Source: Nitriliruptor sp040882055
GTDB taxonomy: Bacteria; Actinomycetota; Nitriliruptoria; Nitriliruptorales; Nitriliruptoraceae
Assembly (NCBI GenBank): GCA_040882055.1
Contig: JBBECA010000048.1
Coordinates: forward strand, 49,725-113,724
DNA: 64,000 nt
Reading direction: 5' to 3'
The notes below the pieces were generated by a model. It was not told the origin of the DNA and did no database searches. It was given only the letters and a program-made list of their open reading frames with translations. The first letter of the stretch is position 1; each line of letters opens with the position of its first letter. Positions 49,987-61,271 of the stretch are shown here, piece by piece. The position numbers were made by a program, and so were the translations under genes.

Positions 49987-51804
49987 TCACAGGTACTGCC
50001 CGGGGTTGACGTTCTCGATCGACCGGCTGTGCTTCGGGTCGTCGCTGCCGTCGCTGACGAGCGTGCGCACGAACACGATCCGTTCGCCCTTCTTGCCGCT
50101 GATGCGCGCCCAGTCGTCGGGGTTGGTGGTGTTGGGCAGGTCCTCGTTCTCGCGGAACTCGTCGCGGATCGCCGTCAGCAGGTCGTCGGCGGTCAGGCCT
50201 CGCTCCTCGGTGGCCAGCAGCCGCTTGATGGCCAGCTTCTTGGCACGAGCGACCACGTTCTCGATCATCGCGCCGGAGTTGAAGTCCTTGAAGTACAGGA
50301 CCTCCTTCTCGCCGCCCTCGTAGGTGACCTCGAGGAACTCGTTGTCCCGGTCCGCGGCGTACATCTTGGCGACGGTCCGGGCGATGATGTCCTCGACCGT
50401 CGCTGCGGCGTCACCCCCGTGCGCCGCCAGGTCGGCTTCGTGCAGCGGCAGGCGTTCGTGCAGGTAGATGCCGAAGATCTCGGCGGCGGCGTCCTGATCG
50501 GGGCGATCGACCTTGATCTTCACGTCGAGGCGGCCAGGGCGCAGGATCGCGGGGTCGATCATGTCCTCGCGGTTCGAGGCACCGATCACCACCACGTCCT
50601 TGAGCGACTCCACCCCGTCGATCTCGGCGAGCAGCTGGGGGACGATGGTCGTCTCGACGTCCGAGGAGACGCCGGACCCACGGGTGCGGAACAGCGACTC
50701 CATCTCGTCGAAGAACACGATCACCGGGAAGCCCTCGGCGGACTTCTCCCGGGCCCGCTGGAAGATCAACCGGATCTGGCGCTCGGTCTCGCCGACGTAC
50801 TTGTTGAGCAGCTCGGGTCCCTTGACGTTCAGGAAGAAGCTGCGCACGTCGTCGCGGCCGGTCCGTTCGGCGACGCGCTGCGCGAGCGAGTTGGCGACCG
50901 CCTTGGCGATCATGGTCTTGCCGCACCCGGGAGGGCCGTAGAGCAGGATCCCCTTGGGCGGGCGCAGCTCGTGTTCGACGAAGAGGTCGGCGTGCAGGTA
51001 CGGCAGCTCGACCGCGTCCCGGATCGCCTCGACCTGCCCCTTGAGCCCACCGATCTGCTCGTAGCTGATGTCGGGGACCTGCTCGAGGACGAGCTGTTCG
51101 ACCTCGGCCTTCGGGATGCGCTCGAGCGCGGTGTTCGCGCGCACGTCGACGAGCACGGCGTCGCCGGACTTGAGCGGACCCTCGAGCAGCGCCGCGCCGA
51201 GGTGGACCACGCGTTCGTCGTCGGTGTGGCCGAGCACGAGCGCTCGACCGTCGTCGAACAGCTCGGCGATGGTCATGACCTCGCCCCGGTCCTCGAGCCG
51301 ACCGGTGGCGACGACGTTCATCGCCTCGTTGAGCCGGACCTCCTGGCCGACCGACAACGCATCCACGTCGATCTCCGGACCCACCGCGACCTGCATCTTG
51401 CGGCCGTTGACCACGACGGCGACGGTGCCCGTGTCCTCGTCACGCTCGAGGTAGGTGGCGTAGGCCTGGGGCGGCGCCGACAGACGGTCGACCTCCTCGC
51501 GCAGGGTGGCGAGCTGGTCCCGTGCGGCCCGCAGCGTCTCGGTCAGCTTCGCGTTCTGCCCGAGCGCCGCCTGGAGCTGCCCCTTGGTGTCGAGCAGCCG
51601 TTCCTCGAGGGTGCGGATGCGTCCGGGTGCGGACTCGAGCCGCCGCCGGAGCAGATCCACCTCTTCGCGGAGGAACTTCAGCTCCGCAGCGAGCGCATCC
51701 GGGTCGTCGGGCAGCGGCGTCTCATCGGCCTCGGAGCCGACCAGGGACCACGAGGTGTCCGGCCGCTCGTCACCCGCATCCGTCCCTGTCGTCGGGTCGT
51801 CCAC
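49987..51804 (-). CDS. arc: Proteasome-associated AAA ATPase (ARC/Mpa)
   Basis: Hexameric unfoldase of 605 aa that captures Pup and threads substrates into the 20S proteasome. An N-terminal coiled coil (about residues 37-95) binds Pup and is followed by OB domains. The AAA module has Walker A LLYGPPGCGKTMIAKAV, Walker B VIVFFDEMESLFRTRG and arginine-finger region LRPGRLDVKIKV. The C-terminal GQYL is the proteasome-docking motif. The GTG at 51804 has AGGAGG 5 nt upstream. The frame continues open to 51984 without coding character. Confidence 0.96.
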   Translation of the reverse strand: MDDPTTGTDAGDERPDTSWSLVGSEADETPLPDDPDALAAELKFLREEVDLLRRRLESAPGRIRTLEERLLDTKGQLQAALGQNAKLTETLRAARDQLATLREEVDRLSAPPQAYATYLERDEDTGTVAVVVNGRKMQVAVGPEIDVDALSVGQEVRLNEAMNVVATGRLEDRGEVMTIAELFDDGRALVLGHTDDERVVHLGAALLEGPLKSGDAVLVDVRANTALERIPKAEVEQLVLEQVPDISYEQIGGLKGQVEAIRDAVELPYLHADLFVEHELRPPKGILLYGPPGCGKTMIAKAVANSLAQRVAERTGRDDVRSFFLNVKGPELLNKYVGETERQIRLIFQRAREKSAEGFPVIVFFDEMESLFRTRGSGVSSDVETTIVPQLLAEIDGVESLKDVVVIGASNREDMIDPAILRPGRLDVKIKVDRPDQDAAAEIFGIYLHERLPLHEADLAAHGGDAAATVEDIIARTVAKMYAADRDNEFLEVTYEGGEKEVLYFKDFNSGAMIENVVARAKKLAIKRLLATEERGLTADDLLTAIRDEFRENEDLPNTTNPDDWARISGKKGERIVFVRTLVSDGSDDPKHSRSIENVNPGQYL

Positions 51805-52066
51805 CTGGACCTCCTCGCCGGCCTGGACCGTGGCGTGCGACCACGGACGCCGGACCGGGCGGGGAGCGTGGCCTCCGGCCCGCCCCGACCCGATCGACTG
51901 TACCGCTGCGGTCCTGCGACGCCGCCGAGGTCGCGCGCGGTGCCGGCACGCGGGCACGGCCGACCCACCTCGAGGCCGACCCACCCGGGACCTTCGTCCT
52001 CAACACGCCCGGACCGTCCGGTCGGACGGTGGCCATGGCAGCGGGCGGGGGTGCCGGTCCGCCACG

Positions 52067-52300
52067 ATGGCCACGCGTTCAGAGCAGGAGCGCACCAGCC
52101 TCCTGCGACGCGTGCGTCGACGACAGGTCCGGGAGGCTCGGGTGCGGGTGATCGATGTCCTGATCACGATGATGGCAGGAGCCGCGGGGGCGGTGCTCGC
52201 TGCGGTCCTGGTCGGCGCGAGCCTGGTGCTGATCGTCCCGGCGGTCGCCGGCGTCGGCGTCATCACCCTGCTCGTCGACCGCGCCCGCCGGGCATCCTGA
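52067..52300 (+). CDS. Small membrane protein, 77 aa
   Basis: No family recognised. An Arg-rich N-terminus (RTSLLRRVRRRQVREARVRV) is followed by two adjacent hydrophobic segments (VLITMMAGAAGAVLAAVLVG and ASLVLIVPAVAGVGVITLLV) and a short basic end. This gives a positive-inside hairpin topology. The ATG at 52067 lacks a clear ribosome site. It diverges from arc and converges on trmI. Hydrophobicity pattern and codon use support it, but it is short. Confidence 0.5.
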   Translation: MATRSEQERTSLLRRVRRRQVREARVRVIDVLITMMAGAAGAVLAAVLVGASLVLIVPAVAGVGVITLLVDRARRAS

Positions 52301-52322
52301 TCACGGCACGCTGCGGCCGCTC

Positions 52323-53267
52323 TCAGTCCCGGCCGTCGACGTGCTCGTGCTCGTCCGGCGCCGCGACCGATGGCGCGGTCCAGACCACGCCCGCTCCCCC
52401 CGCGTCCGCCTTGCGTCGTGGCCGCGGAGGTCCGCCCTCGTCCCGGTGCGGGACCCGTCGCGCGGTCGTCAGGAAGGCGGTGTGCGCCACCATGCGGTGG
52501 CGCGGCCGGACCGCGAGGCCATCGACATCCCACCCGCGCACCAGCGACTCGGTCGTGCGCACGTCGGCGAAGCGACCATCGGCCCACAGCGTCTCGGTGA
52601 ACCGCATGACCTGCGGCACCGTCGGGGTGTAGCTGAGGACGATGCCGCCGGGCGCCAGCGCAGCGGCGACCGCCTCGACCACGGCCCACGGCTCGAGCAG
52701 ATCGAGCACGACCCGGTGGGCATCGAGCGCCGCGAGGCCGTCCACCACGTCGCCGTCGATCAGCTCCCAGTTCGCGGGCAGCTCGCCGAGGAAACGTTGG
52801 ACGTTGCGGCGGGCGATGCGGGCGTGGTCCTCACGGCGCTCGAAGGAGACGACCCTGCCGGTGGGCCCGACGGCGGCGAGCAGGGCCAGGGTCAGCGCGC
52901 CGGACCCGGCTCCGGCCTCGACCACCGTGCATCCCGGCCGCACGTCGGCCTCGGCCAGGATCATCGCCTGGTCCTTGGGGTAGACCACCTGCGCGCCGCG
53001 CTTCATCTTCAGCACGAAGTCCTCGCGCGTCGGGCGGAGGACGACGACCTCCATGTTCTTGTTGGTGCGCACCGCCGTGCCCTCGACCGCCCCGATCACG
53101 GCGTCGTGCGGGACGAGGCCGGCGTGGCTGTGCCACTCGGCGCCCGCCTCGAGCGTGATCAGGTACCGGCGGCCCCGACGGTCGGTGAGCACCACCAGCT
53201 CGCCGTCGGCGAGCGGCGCATCGGTCCCGGGCAGGACGGGGGCAGGGCTGGACGGTTCGGGTTCCAC
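52323..53267 (-). CDS. trmI: tRNA (adenine-58-N1)-methyltransferase TrmI
   Basis: SAM-dependent enzyme of 314 aa that forms m1A58 in the tRNA T-loop. Core motifs are VYPKDQAMILAEADVRPGCT, the SAM loop VVEAGAGSGALTLALLAAVG and RVVLDLLEPWAVVEAVAAAL, with the family-typical YTPTVPQVMRF. The C-terminal 45 residues are an added charged tail. The GTG start lies 29 bp after the TtuA-like gene stop. Position 58 lies next to 54, the likely target of that upstream enzyme. In M. tuberculosis trmI also lies close to mpa. Confidence 0.93.
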   Translation of the reverse strand: MEPEPSSPAPVLPGTDAPLADGELVVLTDRRGRRYLITLEAGAEWHSHAGLVPHDAVIGAVEGTAVRTNKNMEVVVLRPTREDFVLKMKRGAQVVYPKDQAMILAEADVRPGCTVVEAGAGSGALTLALLAAVGPTGRVVSFERREDHARIARRNVQRFLGELPANWELIDGDVVDGLAALDAHRVVLDLLEPWAVVEAVAAALAPGGIVLSYTPTVPQVMRFTETLWADGRFADVRTTESLVRGWDVDGLAVRPRHRMVAHTAFLTTARRVPHRDEGGPPRPRRKADAGGAGVVWTAPSVAAPDEHEHVDGRD

Positions 53268-53296
53268 GGTGGAGCCTTCAGGAGGGTGGGCGCTCG

Positions 53297-54505
53297 TCAG
53301 GCGACGGGCACGTCGTCCGGCGTCGGGTCGCCCGCGAACAGCGGCAGGACGTCGAGGATGCGTTCACGCTGGCGACAGAAGGCGCACACCTCACCGGTGG
53401 TGGGCATCCCGCAGCTGTCGCACTCCCCGAGGGTCGGCGCGTCCGCATCGCCCTCCTCGTCCCACTTCTCGGCGTGCTTGTCGAGGAAGCCGAAGAGGAA
53501 CTGCGCCTTCAGCCCCGGGGACGCCGCTTCGAGGGCGTCCAGGGTCGCCTTCAGCTCGTGGCCGGTGTTGCCCTCGACGAGCGGGCACTCCTCGACCACG
53601 TAGTCGATCCCACGCACGACGCAGTAGGCCGCCATCTCACGCTCGGAGAGGCGGTAGAGCGGCTTGACCTTGCGGACCTGGTTCGCGCCCGTCGCCGGGA
53701 GGACCGGTCGCTGGCGCGAGAGGAACGCGTCCTGCCAGCGGATGACGTTGCCGAGGAGGGTCGCCGCCTCGTCGTCGAGGTTGTGGCCGGTGACCACCAC
53801 GTCGTAGCCGTGGTCGACCGCGACCTTGTTGAAGGCGTAGCGCTTGGAGAGCCCGCACACCCCGCAGGTCGACCGGCCGCTGGCCTGGGCGCCGGAGGGG
53901 GTGGTGTAGCCGTAGGTCTCGGCGAGCGAGACGACGTGCAACCGCGCGCCGCGAGCGGCCGCGAACTCCTCGCACACCACCTGTGAGCGCTTCGAGTACC
54001 CCCCGATGCCGAGCCCGACGTACAAGCCGTCGACCTGGTAGCCGAGGTCGAGCAGCACGTCCCAGAGGGCGAGCGAGTCCTTGCCGCCGGAGACGGCGAC
54101 GAGCAGCCGGTCGGCGTACGAGAACATCCGCTCGCGCCCGGGCCGGGCCGGCGGGTGGTCGATGGCCTTACGGATCTGCAGCTGCACGTGCTCGAGGAAG
54201 TGGTCGGGACACCAGGCGGCGCGGTGGCGTGGTTCCTCGATCACGGCCGGCGCCCGACACGCTCTCCGATCGGGCCCCGAGCCCGGGGCCACGCAACGCG
54301 GCCCCGCACCGGCGCCCCCCGAGATCACCGGACGGATCTCGACCTCGTCGTCGTCGGCGAGCGTGTGACCCGCGGTCACGAGCTGCCCACCGGCGATCAC
54401 GAGGACGGTGTGCGGGGACAGCTCGAGCCGGTCGAGGACCTCGGCGACCGTCAGGGGGCCGTCCAGGGACTCGACGCGGTCGGGGTTGCGCAGACGGACG
54501 CGCAC
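53297..54505 (-). CDS. TtuA-type tRNA 2-thiolase with N-terminal ThiS/MoaD-like domain
   Basis: Fusion protein of 402 aa. Residues 1-65 form a ubiquitin-fold sulfur-carrier-like domain (VAEVLDRLELSPHTVLVIAG, then DDEVEIRPVISGG, with Gly63-Gly64 at its end). Residues 66-402 match TtuA: PP-loop LLVAVSGGKDSLALWDVL (139-144), ELGIG-like GLGIGGYSKRS, the cluster cysteines Cys214, Cys217 and Cys307 (STCGVCGLSKRY, EECP), TGHNLDDEAATLLGN and the C-terminal zinc site CDSCGMPTTGEVCAFC. The N-terminal zinc ligands are probably Cys71, Cys83, Cys99 and His102. By family it would make 2-thio-(methyl)uridine 54 in tRNA. It is followed by trmI. Confidence 0.88.
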   Translation of the reverse strand: MRVRLRNPDRVESLDGPLTVAEVLDRLELSPHTVLVIAGGQLVTAGHTLADDDEVEIRPVISGGAGAGPRCVAPGSGPDRRACRAPAVIEEPRHRAAWCPDHFLEHVQLQIRKAIDHPPARPGRERMFSYADRLLVAVSGGKDSLALWDVLLDLGYQVDGLYVGLGIGGYSKRSQVVCEEFAAARGARLHVVSLAETYGYTTPSGAQASGRSTCGVCGLSKRYAFNKVAVDHGYDVVVTGHNLDDEAATLLGNVIRWQDAFLSRQRPVLPATGANQVRKVKPLYRLSEREMAAYCVVRGIDYVVEECPLVEGNTGHELKATLDALEAASPGLKAQFLFGFLDKHAEKWDEEGDADAPTLGECDSCGMPTTGEVCAFCRQRERILDVLPLFAGDPTPDDVPVA

Positions 54506-54540
54506 GGAGGACCTCGAGGTGCGACGGGGAACCGGTCAGG

Positions 54541-56982
54541 TTAGCTGGCGGACTCGGCGGCCCGTGCGCTGCGCCCGAGGCCCGCGTCCTCGTCGGCCTC
54601 GGGAGCGGGGTGCGGGTCCCCCTCGGTGGAGGGATCGAGGGGGACGGTGACCGGTGCGCCCTCGGCGACCTCGATCACCTCACCCCGGACCTCGAGCTCG
54701 AGCGGTGCACCGTCCCGGACCGAGACGACCGCCCGGTCGTGGGTCAGATCGATGTCGAGCTGGCGGTCCTGGAAGCGCAAGGGGAAGCGCATCCCGCGCC
54801 ACGAGGTCGGCAACCGCGGGTCGAAGCGCAGGTGGCCGTCGTGGTCGGAGAGGCCGGCGAAGCCGTACATCAGCGCCATCCACACGCCACCGGTGGAGGC
54901 GATGTGCACACCGTCGACGACGTTGCCCGCGACGTCGGCGAGGTCCATCAGCAACGCGTACTGGAAGTACTCGAGCGCCTTGTCCTCGGCGCCGATCTCG
55001 GCCGCCAGGATGGACTGGACGCACGCCGACAGCGAGGAATCGCCCGTCGTCAGCGGGTCGTAGTAGCGGAAGTTCCGGGCCTTCTGGTCGATATCGAACT
55101 CGGTGTCGAGCAGGACCATCGCCAGCACCACGTCGGCCTGCTTGATCACCTGGTAGCGGTAGATCTTCAGCGGGTGGTAGTGCAGCAGGAGCGGGTAGTG
55201 GTCGCGTGGCGTCCCGGCGAAGTCCCACACCTCCTTGTCGAGGAAGTTGGCGTCCTGTGGGTGGATGCCACGCTCCGCGTCGTAGGGCACGTGCATGCGG
55301 TCAGCGGCCAGCTCCCAGGCGGCGATCTCCTCCTCGCCCACGGCGGTGGCGTGCACGAGGTCGCGGTAGGCGTCGGGGCGTTCGGCCCGCATCCAGCGGC
55401 ACACCTCGGCCGCGTAGTGCAGGTTCCGGCGCGCCATGAGGTTGGTGAAGGCGTTGTCGTTGACGACCGTCGTGTACTCGTCCGGTCCCGTTACCCCGTG
55501 GATGTGGAAGCTGTCGGTCTCCGGCGAGTGGAAGCCGAGGTCGTGCCAGAGCCGGGCGGTCTCGACCAGGATCTCGCCGCCGAGCTCGGTCAGGATGTCG
55601 TGGTCGCCGCGCACGTCGACGTAGCGCTTGATCGCGTACGCGATGTCGGCGTTGATGTGGTACTGGGCGGTGCCGGCGGCGTAGTAGCTCGACGCTTCCT
55701 CGCCGTTGATGGTCCGCCACGGGAACAGGGCTCCCGGCTCGGCGAGCTCGCTCGCCCGGGCCCGGGCCGCCTGGAGCATCGAGTGGCGGAAGCGCAGGAG
55801 GTTGCGGGTGATGCGCGGTTCGGTGTAGGTCAGGAAGGGCAGGACGTAGATCTCGGTGTCCCAGAAGTAGTGCCCCTCGTAGGCCTGACCGGTCAGCCCC
55901 TTGGCGGGGATCCCCGTCCCCTCGGCGCGAGCCGCGGCCTGCAGCAGTTGGAACAGGTTCCAGCGGACCGCCTGTTGGATCCGGCGTGGACCGTCGACCT
56001 GGATGTCGGCCCGGCCCCAGAAGTCGTCGAGGTAGGCGCGCTGGGCCTCCTGCAGGACGTCGAAACCGTCGCGTACGGCCCGATCGAGGGTGCGGCTGGC
56101 GCGGTCGACGAGCTCGGCCGAGGGCACCGACCGGGAGGTGTGGTAGGAGAAGTACTTGGTGATGGTGATGGGGACACCGGCCCTGGCATCGACGGTGTAG
56201 ACGACCTTGCTCAGGTCCTCGGACCAGCTCGTCGCCGCCGACCAGGGGTTGTCGGTCTCGATGACGTGATCGACACCGACACCGAGCGTCATGCGGGACG
56301 CCGTGGTCCGGTACCCGGTGATGATGCGGTGGTCGCGCTCGACCTGTTCACGGGCGTTGAGGACACGCTGCCCGAAGCCGCGCGCACGGCGGGGGTCGGC
56401 GGTACCGGCACGCGGCTCGTCCAGTGGGTCGGCGTCCTGGCGGTTCAGCAGCTGGCTCGAGAGGACGACCGGAGCGTCGGTGTCGACGGTCACCTCGTAG
56501 CGGATGGCTCCGAGGTGGCGGTGCTCGAGCGAGACCAGCCGGCGGGAGGTGACGCGGACCTGCTTGCCCGCCGGGGACGACCAGTTGAGGCTGCGGTGGA
56601 GCACGCCCTCGCGGAAGTCGAGACAGCGCTCGTAGTCGGTCACCCGTGCCGTCGGCAGGTACAGCGGCTCGTCGTCGACGTAGAGCTTGAGGATGGTCGC
56701 GTCGGGGCAGTTGACGATCGTCTGCCCGGTCCGCGCGAAACCGAAGGCCTCCTCGGCGTGGACGATGGGCCAGGTCTCGTGGAAGCCGTTGAGGAAGGCG
56801 CCGGGCTCGATCGACGGCCGGCCCTCCTCGAAGGTCCCGCGGATCCCGAGGAACCCGTTGCCGATCGAGAAGATGGTCTCGGCGTTCCCCATCCAGTCCA
56901 GGGTGAAGTCGCGTTCGACGATGCGCCACTCGTCCGAGGGGAAGAGGTGTTCCGGCGGCAGGTTGATCTCGCGCGGGATCAC
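54541..56982 (-). CDS. Glycoside hydrolase family 65 enzyme (disaccharide phosphorylase/hydrolase)
   Basis: Large cytosolic enzyme of 813 aa acting on alpha-glucosides. An N-terminal beta-sandwich (WMGNAETIFSIGNGFLGIRG) is followed by an (alpha/alpha)6 barrel with GHYFWDTEIYVLPFL. The general acid is Glu502 in HGVTGPDEYTTVVNDNAF. The phosphate-site-type YQVIKQADVVLAMVLLD is also present. These fit maltose, trehalose or kojibiose phosphorylases, although actinobacterial GH65 members include hydrolases. The C-terminal 30 residues are an acidic extra tail. No beta-phosphoglucomutase gene accompanies it. Its substrate is unassigned. Confidence 0.88.
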   Translation of the reverse strand: MIPREINLPPEHLFPSDEWRIVERDFTLDWMGNAETIFSIGNGFLGIRGTFEEGRPSIEPGAFLNGFHETWPIVHAEEAFGFARTGQTIVNCPDATILKLYVDDEPLYLPTARVTDYERCLDFREGVLHRSLNWSSPAGKQVRVTSRRLVSLEHRHLGAIRYEVTVDTDAPVVLSSQLLNRQDADPLDEPRAGTADPRRARGFGQRVLNAREQVERDHRIITGYRTTASRMTLGVGVDHVIETDNPWSAATSWSEDLSKVVYTVDARAGVPITITKYFSYHTSRSVPSAELVDRASRTLDRAVRDGFDVLQEAQRAYLDDFWGRADIQVDGPRRIQQAVRWNLFQLLQAAARAEGTGIPAKGLTGQAYEGHYFWDTEIYVLPFLTYTEPRITRNLLRFRHSMLQAARARASELAEPGALFPWRTINGEEASSYYAAGTAQYHINADIAYAIKRYVDVRGDHDILTELGGEILVETARLWHDLGFHSPETDSFHIHGVTGPDEYTTVVNDNAFTNLMARRNLHYAAEVCRWMRAERPDAYRDLVHATAVGEEEIAAWELAADRMHVPYDAERGIHPQDANFLDKEVWDFAGTPRDHYPLLLHYHPLKIYRYQVIKQADVVLAMVLLDTEFDIDQKARNFRYYDPLTTGDSSLSACVQSILAAEIGAEDKALEYFQYALLMDLADVAGNVVDGVHIASTGGVWMALMYGFAGLSDHDGHLRFDPRLPTSWRGMRFPLRFQDRQLDIDLTHDRAVVSVRDGAPLELEVRGEVIEVAEGAPVTVPLDPSTEGDPHPAPEADEDAGLGRSARAAESAS

Positions 56983-57082
56983 GGGCCGACCTCGGGGCTG
57001 AAGACGGGGGCAGGAGCCCGGACGCTAGCGGTCGACCGGACACCCGTCAGGGCGCCGGCGCCGCAGAGCCGGGACGCGCAGT

Positions 57083-57658
57083 TCAGCGGGCCAGCGTCTC
57101 GCGGACCAGGGCCCGCAGCCGTTCGAGCCCGACGTTCTTCTCCGCGCTCACCCAGAGCACCTCACGCTCGTCGACCTCGCAGCCCGCTGCCAGGTCACGC
57201 CGACGACGCACCCGCTTCGAGCTCTTGACCTTGTCGTGCTTGGTCGCCACCACCTGGAACGGCACGTCGTGGTCACGGAGCCAGGCGAGGACCTCGGTGT
57301 CCTGGCCCGCTGGGCCGACCGCACCGTCGACCAGCAGGAACGTCAACCGCAGCGGGGCCCGGCCGAGCAGGTAGCCGTGCATGCGGGTGTCCCAGGACGC
57401 ACGGGTGGTCTTGGACGCCGACGACGCGTAGCCGTAGCCGGGCAGGTCCACGAGGGTCGCACCGTCATCGGTCGCGAAGACGTTCAGCAGCTGGGTCTTG
57501 CCCGGCTTGCTGGAGACCTTCGCCAGCCCCTTGCGGCCCGCGAGGGCGTTCAGCAGCGACGACTTGCCGACGTTCGAGCGCCCCACCACCGCGACCTCGG
57601 CGCGGCTCGAGGGCAGCTGGTCGAGCCGATCGGCCGACGTGACGAACGTCAGCGGCAA
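57083..57658 (-). CDS. engB: Ribosome biogenesis GTPase EngB/YsxC (TTG start)
   Basis: Small GTPase of 191 aa for large-subunit assembly. G1 is VVGRSNVGKSSLLNALAG and G3 is LVDLPGYGYASSASK. G4 appears as TKHDKVKSS (T-K-x-D) and G5 as VSAEKNVGL. The start is TTG at 57656-57658, giving MPLTFVTSADRLDQLPSSRA, the right length for the family. The start lies 8 bp after the msrA stop. The gene is unusual only for its start codon. Confidence 0.93.
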   Translation of the reverse strand: MPLTFVTSADRLDQLPSSRAEVAVVGRSNVGKSSLLNALAGRKGLAKVSSKPGKTQLLNVFATDDGATLVDLPGYGYASSASKTTRASWDTRMHGYLLGRAPLRLTFLLVDGAVGPAGQDTEVLAWLRDHDVPFQVVATKHDKVKSSKRVRRRRDLAAGCEVDEREVLWVSAEKNVGLERLRALVRETLAR

Positions 57659-57666
57659 CGGCCCGC

Positions 57667-58293
57667 TCAGAACGCCACCTGGCAGAAGCCGTGGTTGCAG
57701 TACCCGTTCGGGTTCCGGTGCAGGTACTGCTGGTGGTCCACCTCGGCCCAGTAGAACGGCGAACGCGCCACGATCTCGGTCACGATCGTGCCGAAACCGG
57801 CCGCGTCGAGCTTGCTCTGGTACCGGTCACGCGACGCCTCGGCGATCGCGCGCTCGTCGTCGTCGGCGACCTGGATCTGCGAGCGGTACTGGGTGCCGAC
57901 GTCGTTGCCCTGGCGCATCGGCGTGGTCGGGTCGTGGTTCTCCCAGAACGGGACCAAAAGCTCCTCGAACGAGATCACGGCCGGGTCGTAGACCACCAGC
58001 ACGTCCTCGGCGTGGTTGGTCCGGCCCGAACACACCTCCTGGTACGTGGGGTTCGGGGTGTCGCCGCCGCTGTACCCGACCGCCGTCGTGTGGACCCCCG
58101 GCAGCTGCCAGTAGAGGCGTTCGGCGCCCCAGAAGCACCCCATCCCGACGACCAGCTCACGGTGCCCGCCCGGGAACGGCGGCACGATCGATGTGCCGAG
58201 GACGGCGTGCGGCTGCTGGGTCGCGATCGGATGATCGCGCCCGGGCAGCGTGTCCTCGGGAGGCAGCAGCTCGAGGGTCTTGCGACCGAACAC
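57667..58293 (-). CDS. msrA: Peptide methionine sulfoxide reductase MsrA
   Basis: Reduces methionine-S-sulfoxide in proteins. It is 208 aa with catalytic Cys in LVVGMGCFWGAERLYWQLPG, the HTTAVGYSGGDTPNPTYQEV segment and resolving cysteines in NPNGYCNHGFCQVAF at the C-terminus. The N-terminal 40 residues (TLELLPPEDTLPGRDHPI) match the longer MsrA type of E. coli. It lies between acnA and engB on the same strand. Co-location with aconitase, an oxidant-sensitive enzyme, may be coincidental. Confidence 0.95.
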   Translation of the reverse strand: MFGRKTLELLPPEDTLPGRDHPIATQQPHAVLGTSIVPPFPGGHRELVVGMGCFWGAERLYWQLPGVHTTAVGYSGGDTPNPTYQEVCSGRTNHAEDVLVVYDPAVISFEELLVPFWENHDPTTPMRQGNDVGTQYRSQIQVADDDERAIAEASRDRYQSKLDAAGFGTIVTEIVARSPFYWAEVDHQQYLHRNPNGYCNHGFCQVAF

Positions 58294-58325
58294 GGTGGAC
58301 TCCGGGTGGGTCGGGGGCGAGGTGA

Positions 58326-61133
<2,808 letters not shown>

Positions 61134-61216
61134 GGTGCGGCTCCCGGGGATCGTGGCGGTCTGGACCTGCGAAGCTAGCGGAGGCACCGTGCGGGCTCCG
61201 CGCCGCCGCTGCTCGC

Positions 61217-61224
61217 TAGCCTGC
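61217..61224 (+). promoter_or_regulatory. Candidate -10 box for the metallo-beta-lactamase-like gene
   Basis: TAGCCTGC on the plus strand lies 47 nt upstream of the GTG at 61272, between the divergent acnA and this gene. It is the same octamer as before helY, tRNA-Glu and the AGPS-like gene. Confidence 0.35.
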
Positions 61225-61271
61225 GGTTCGTCCGTTCGACGAGGCCGGGCTGACCGCACGGAGGAGCCCAC

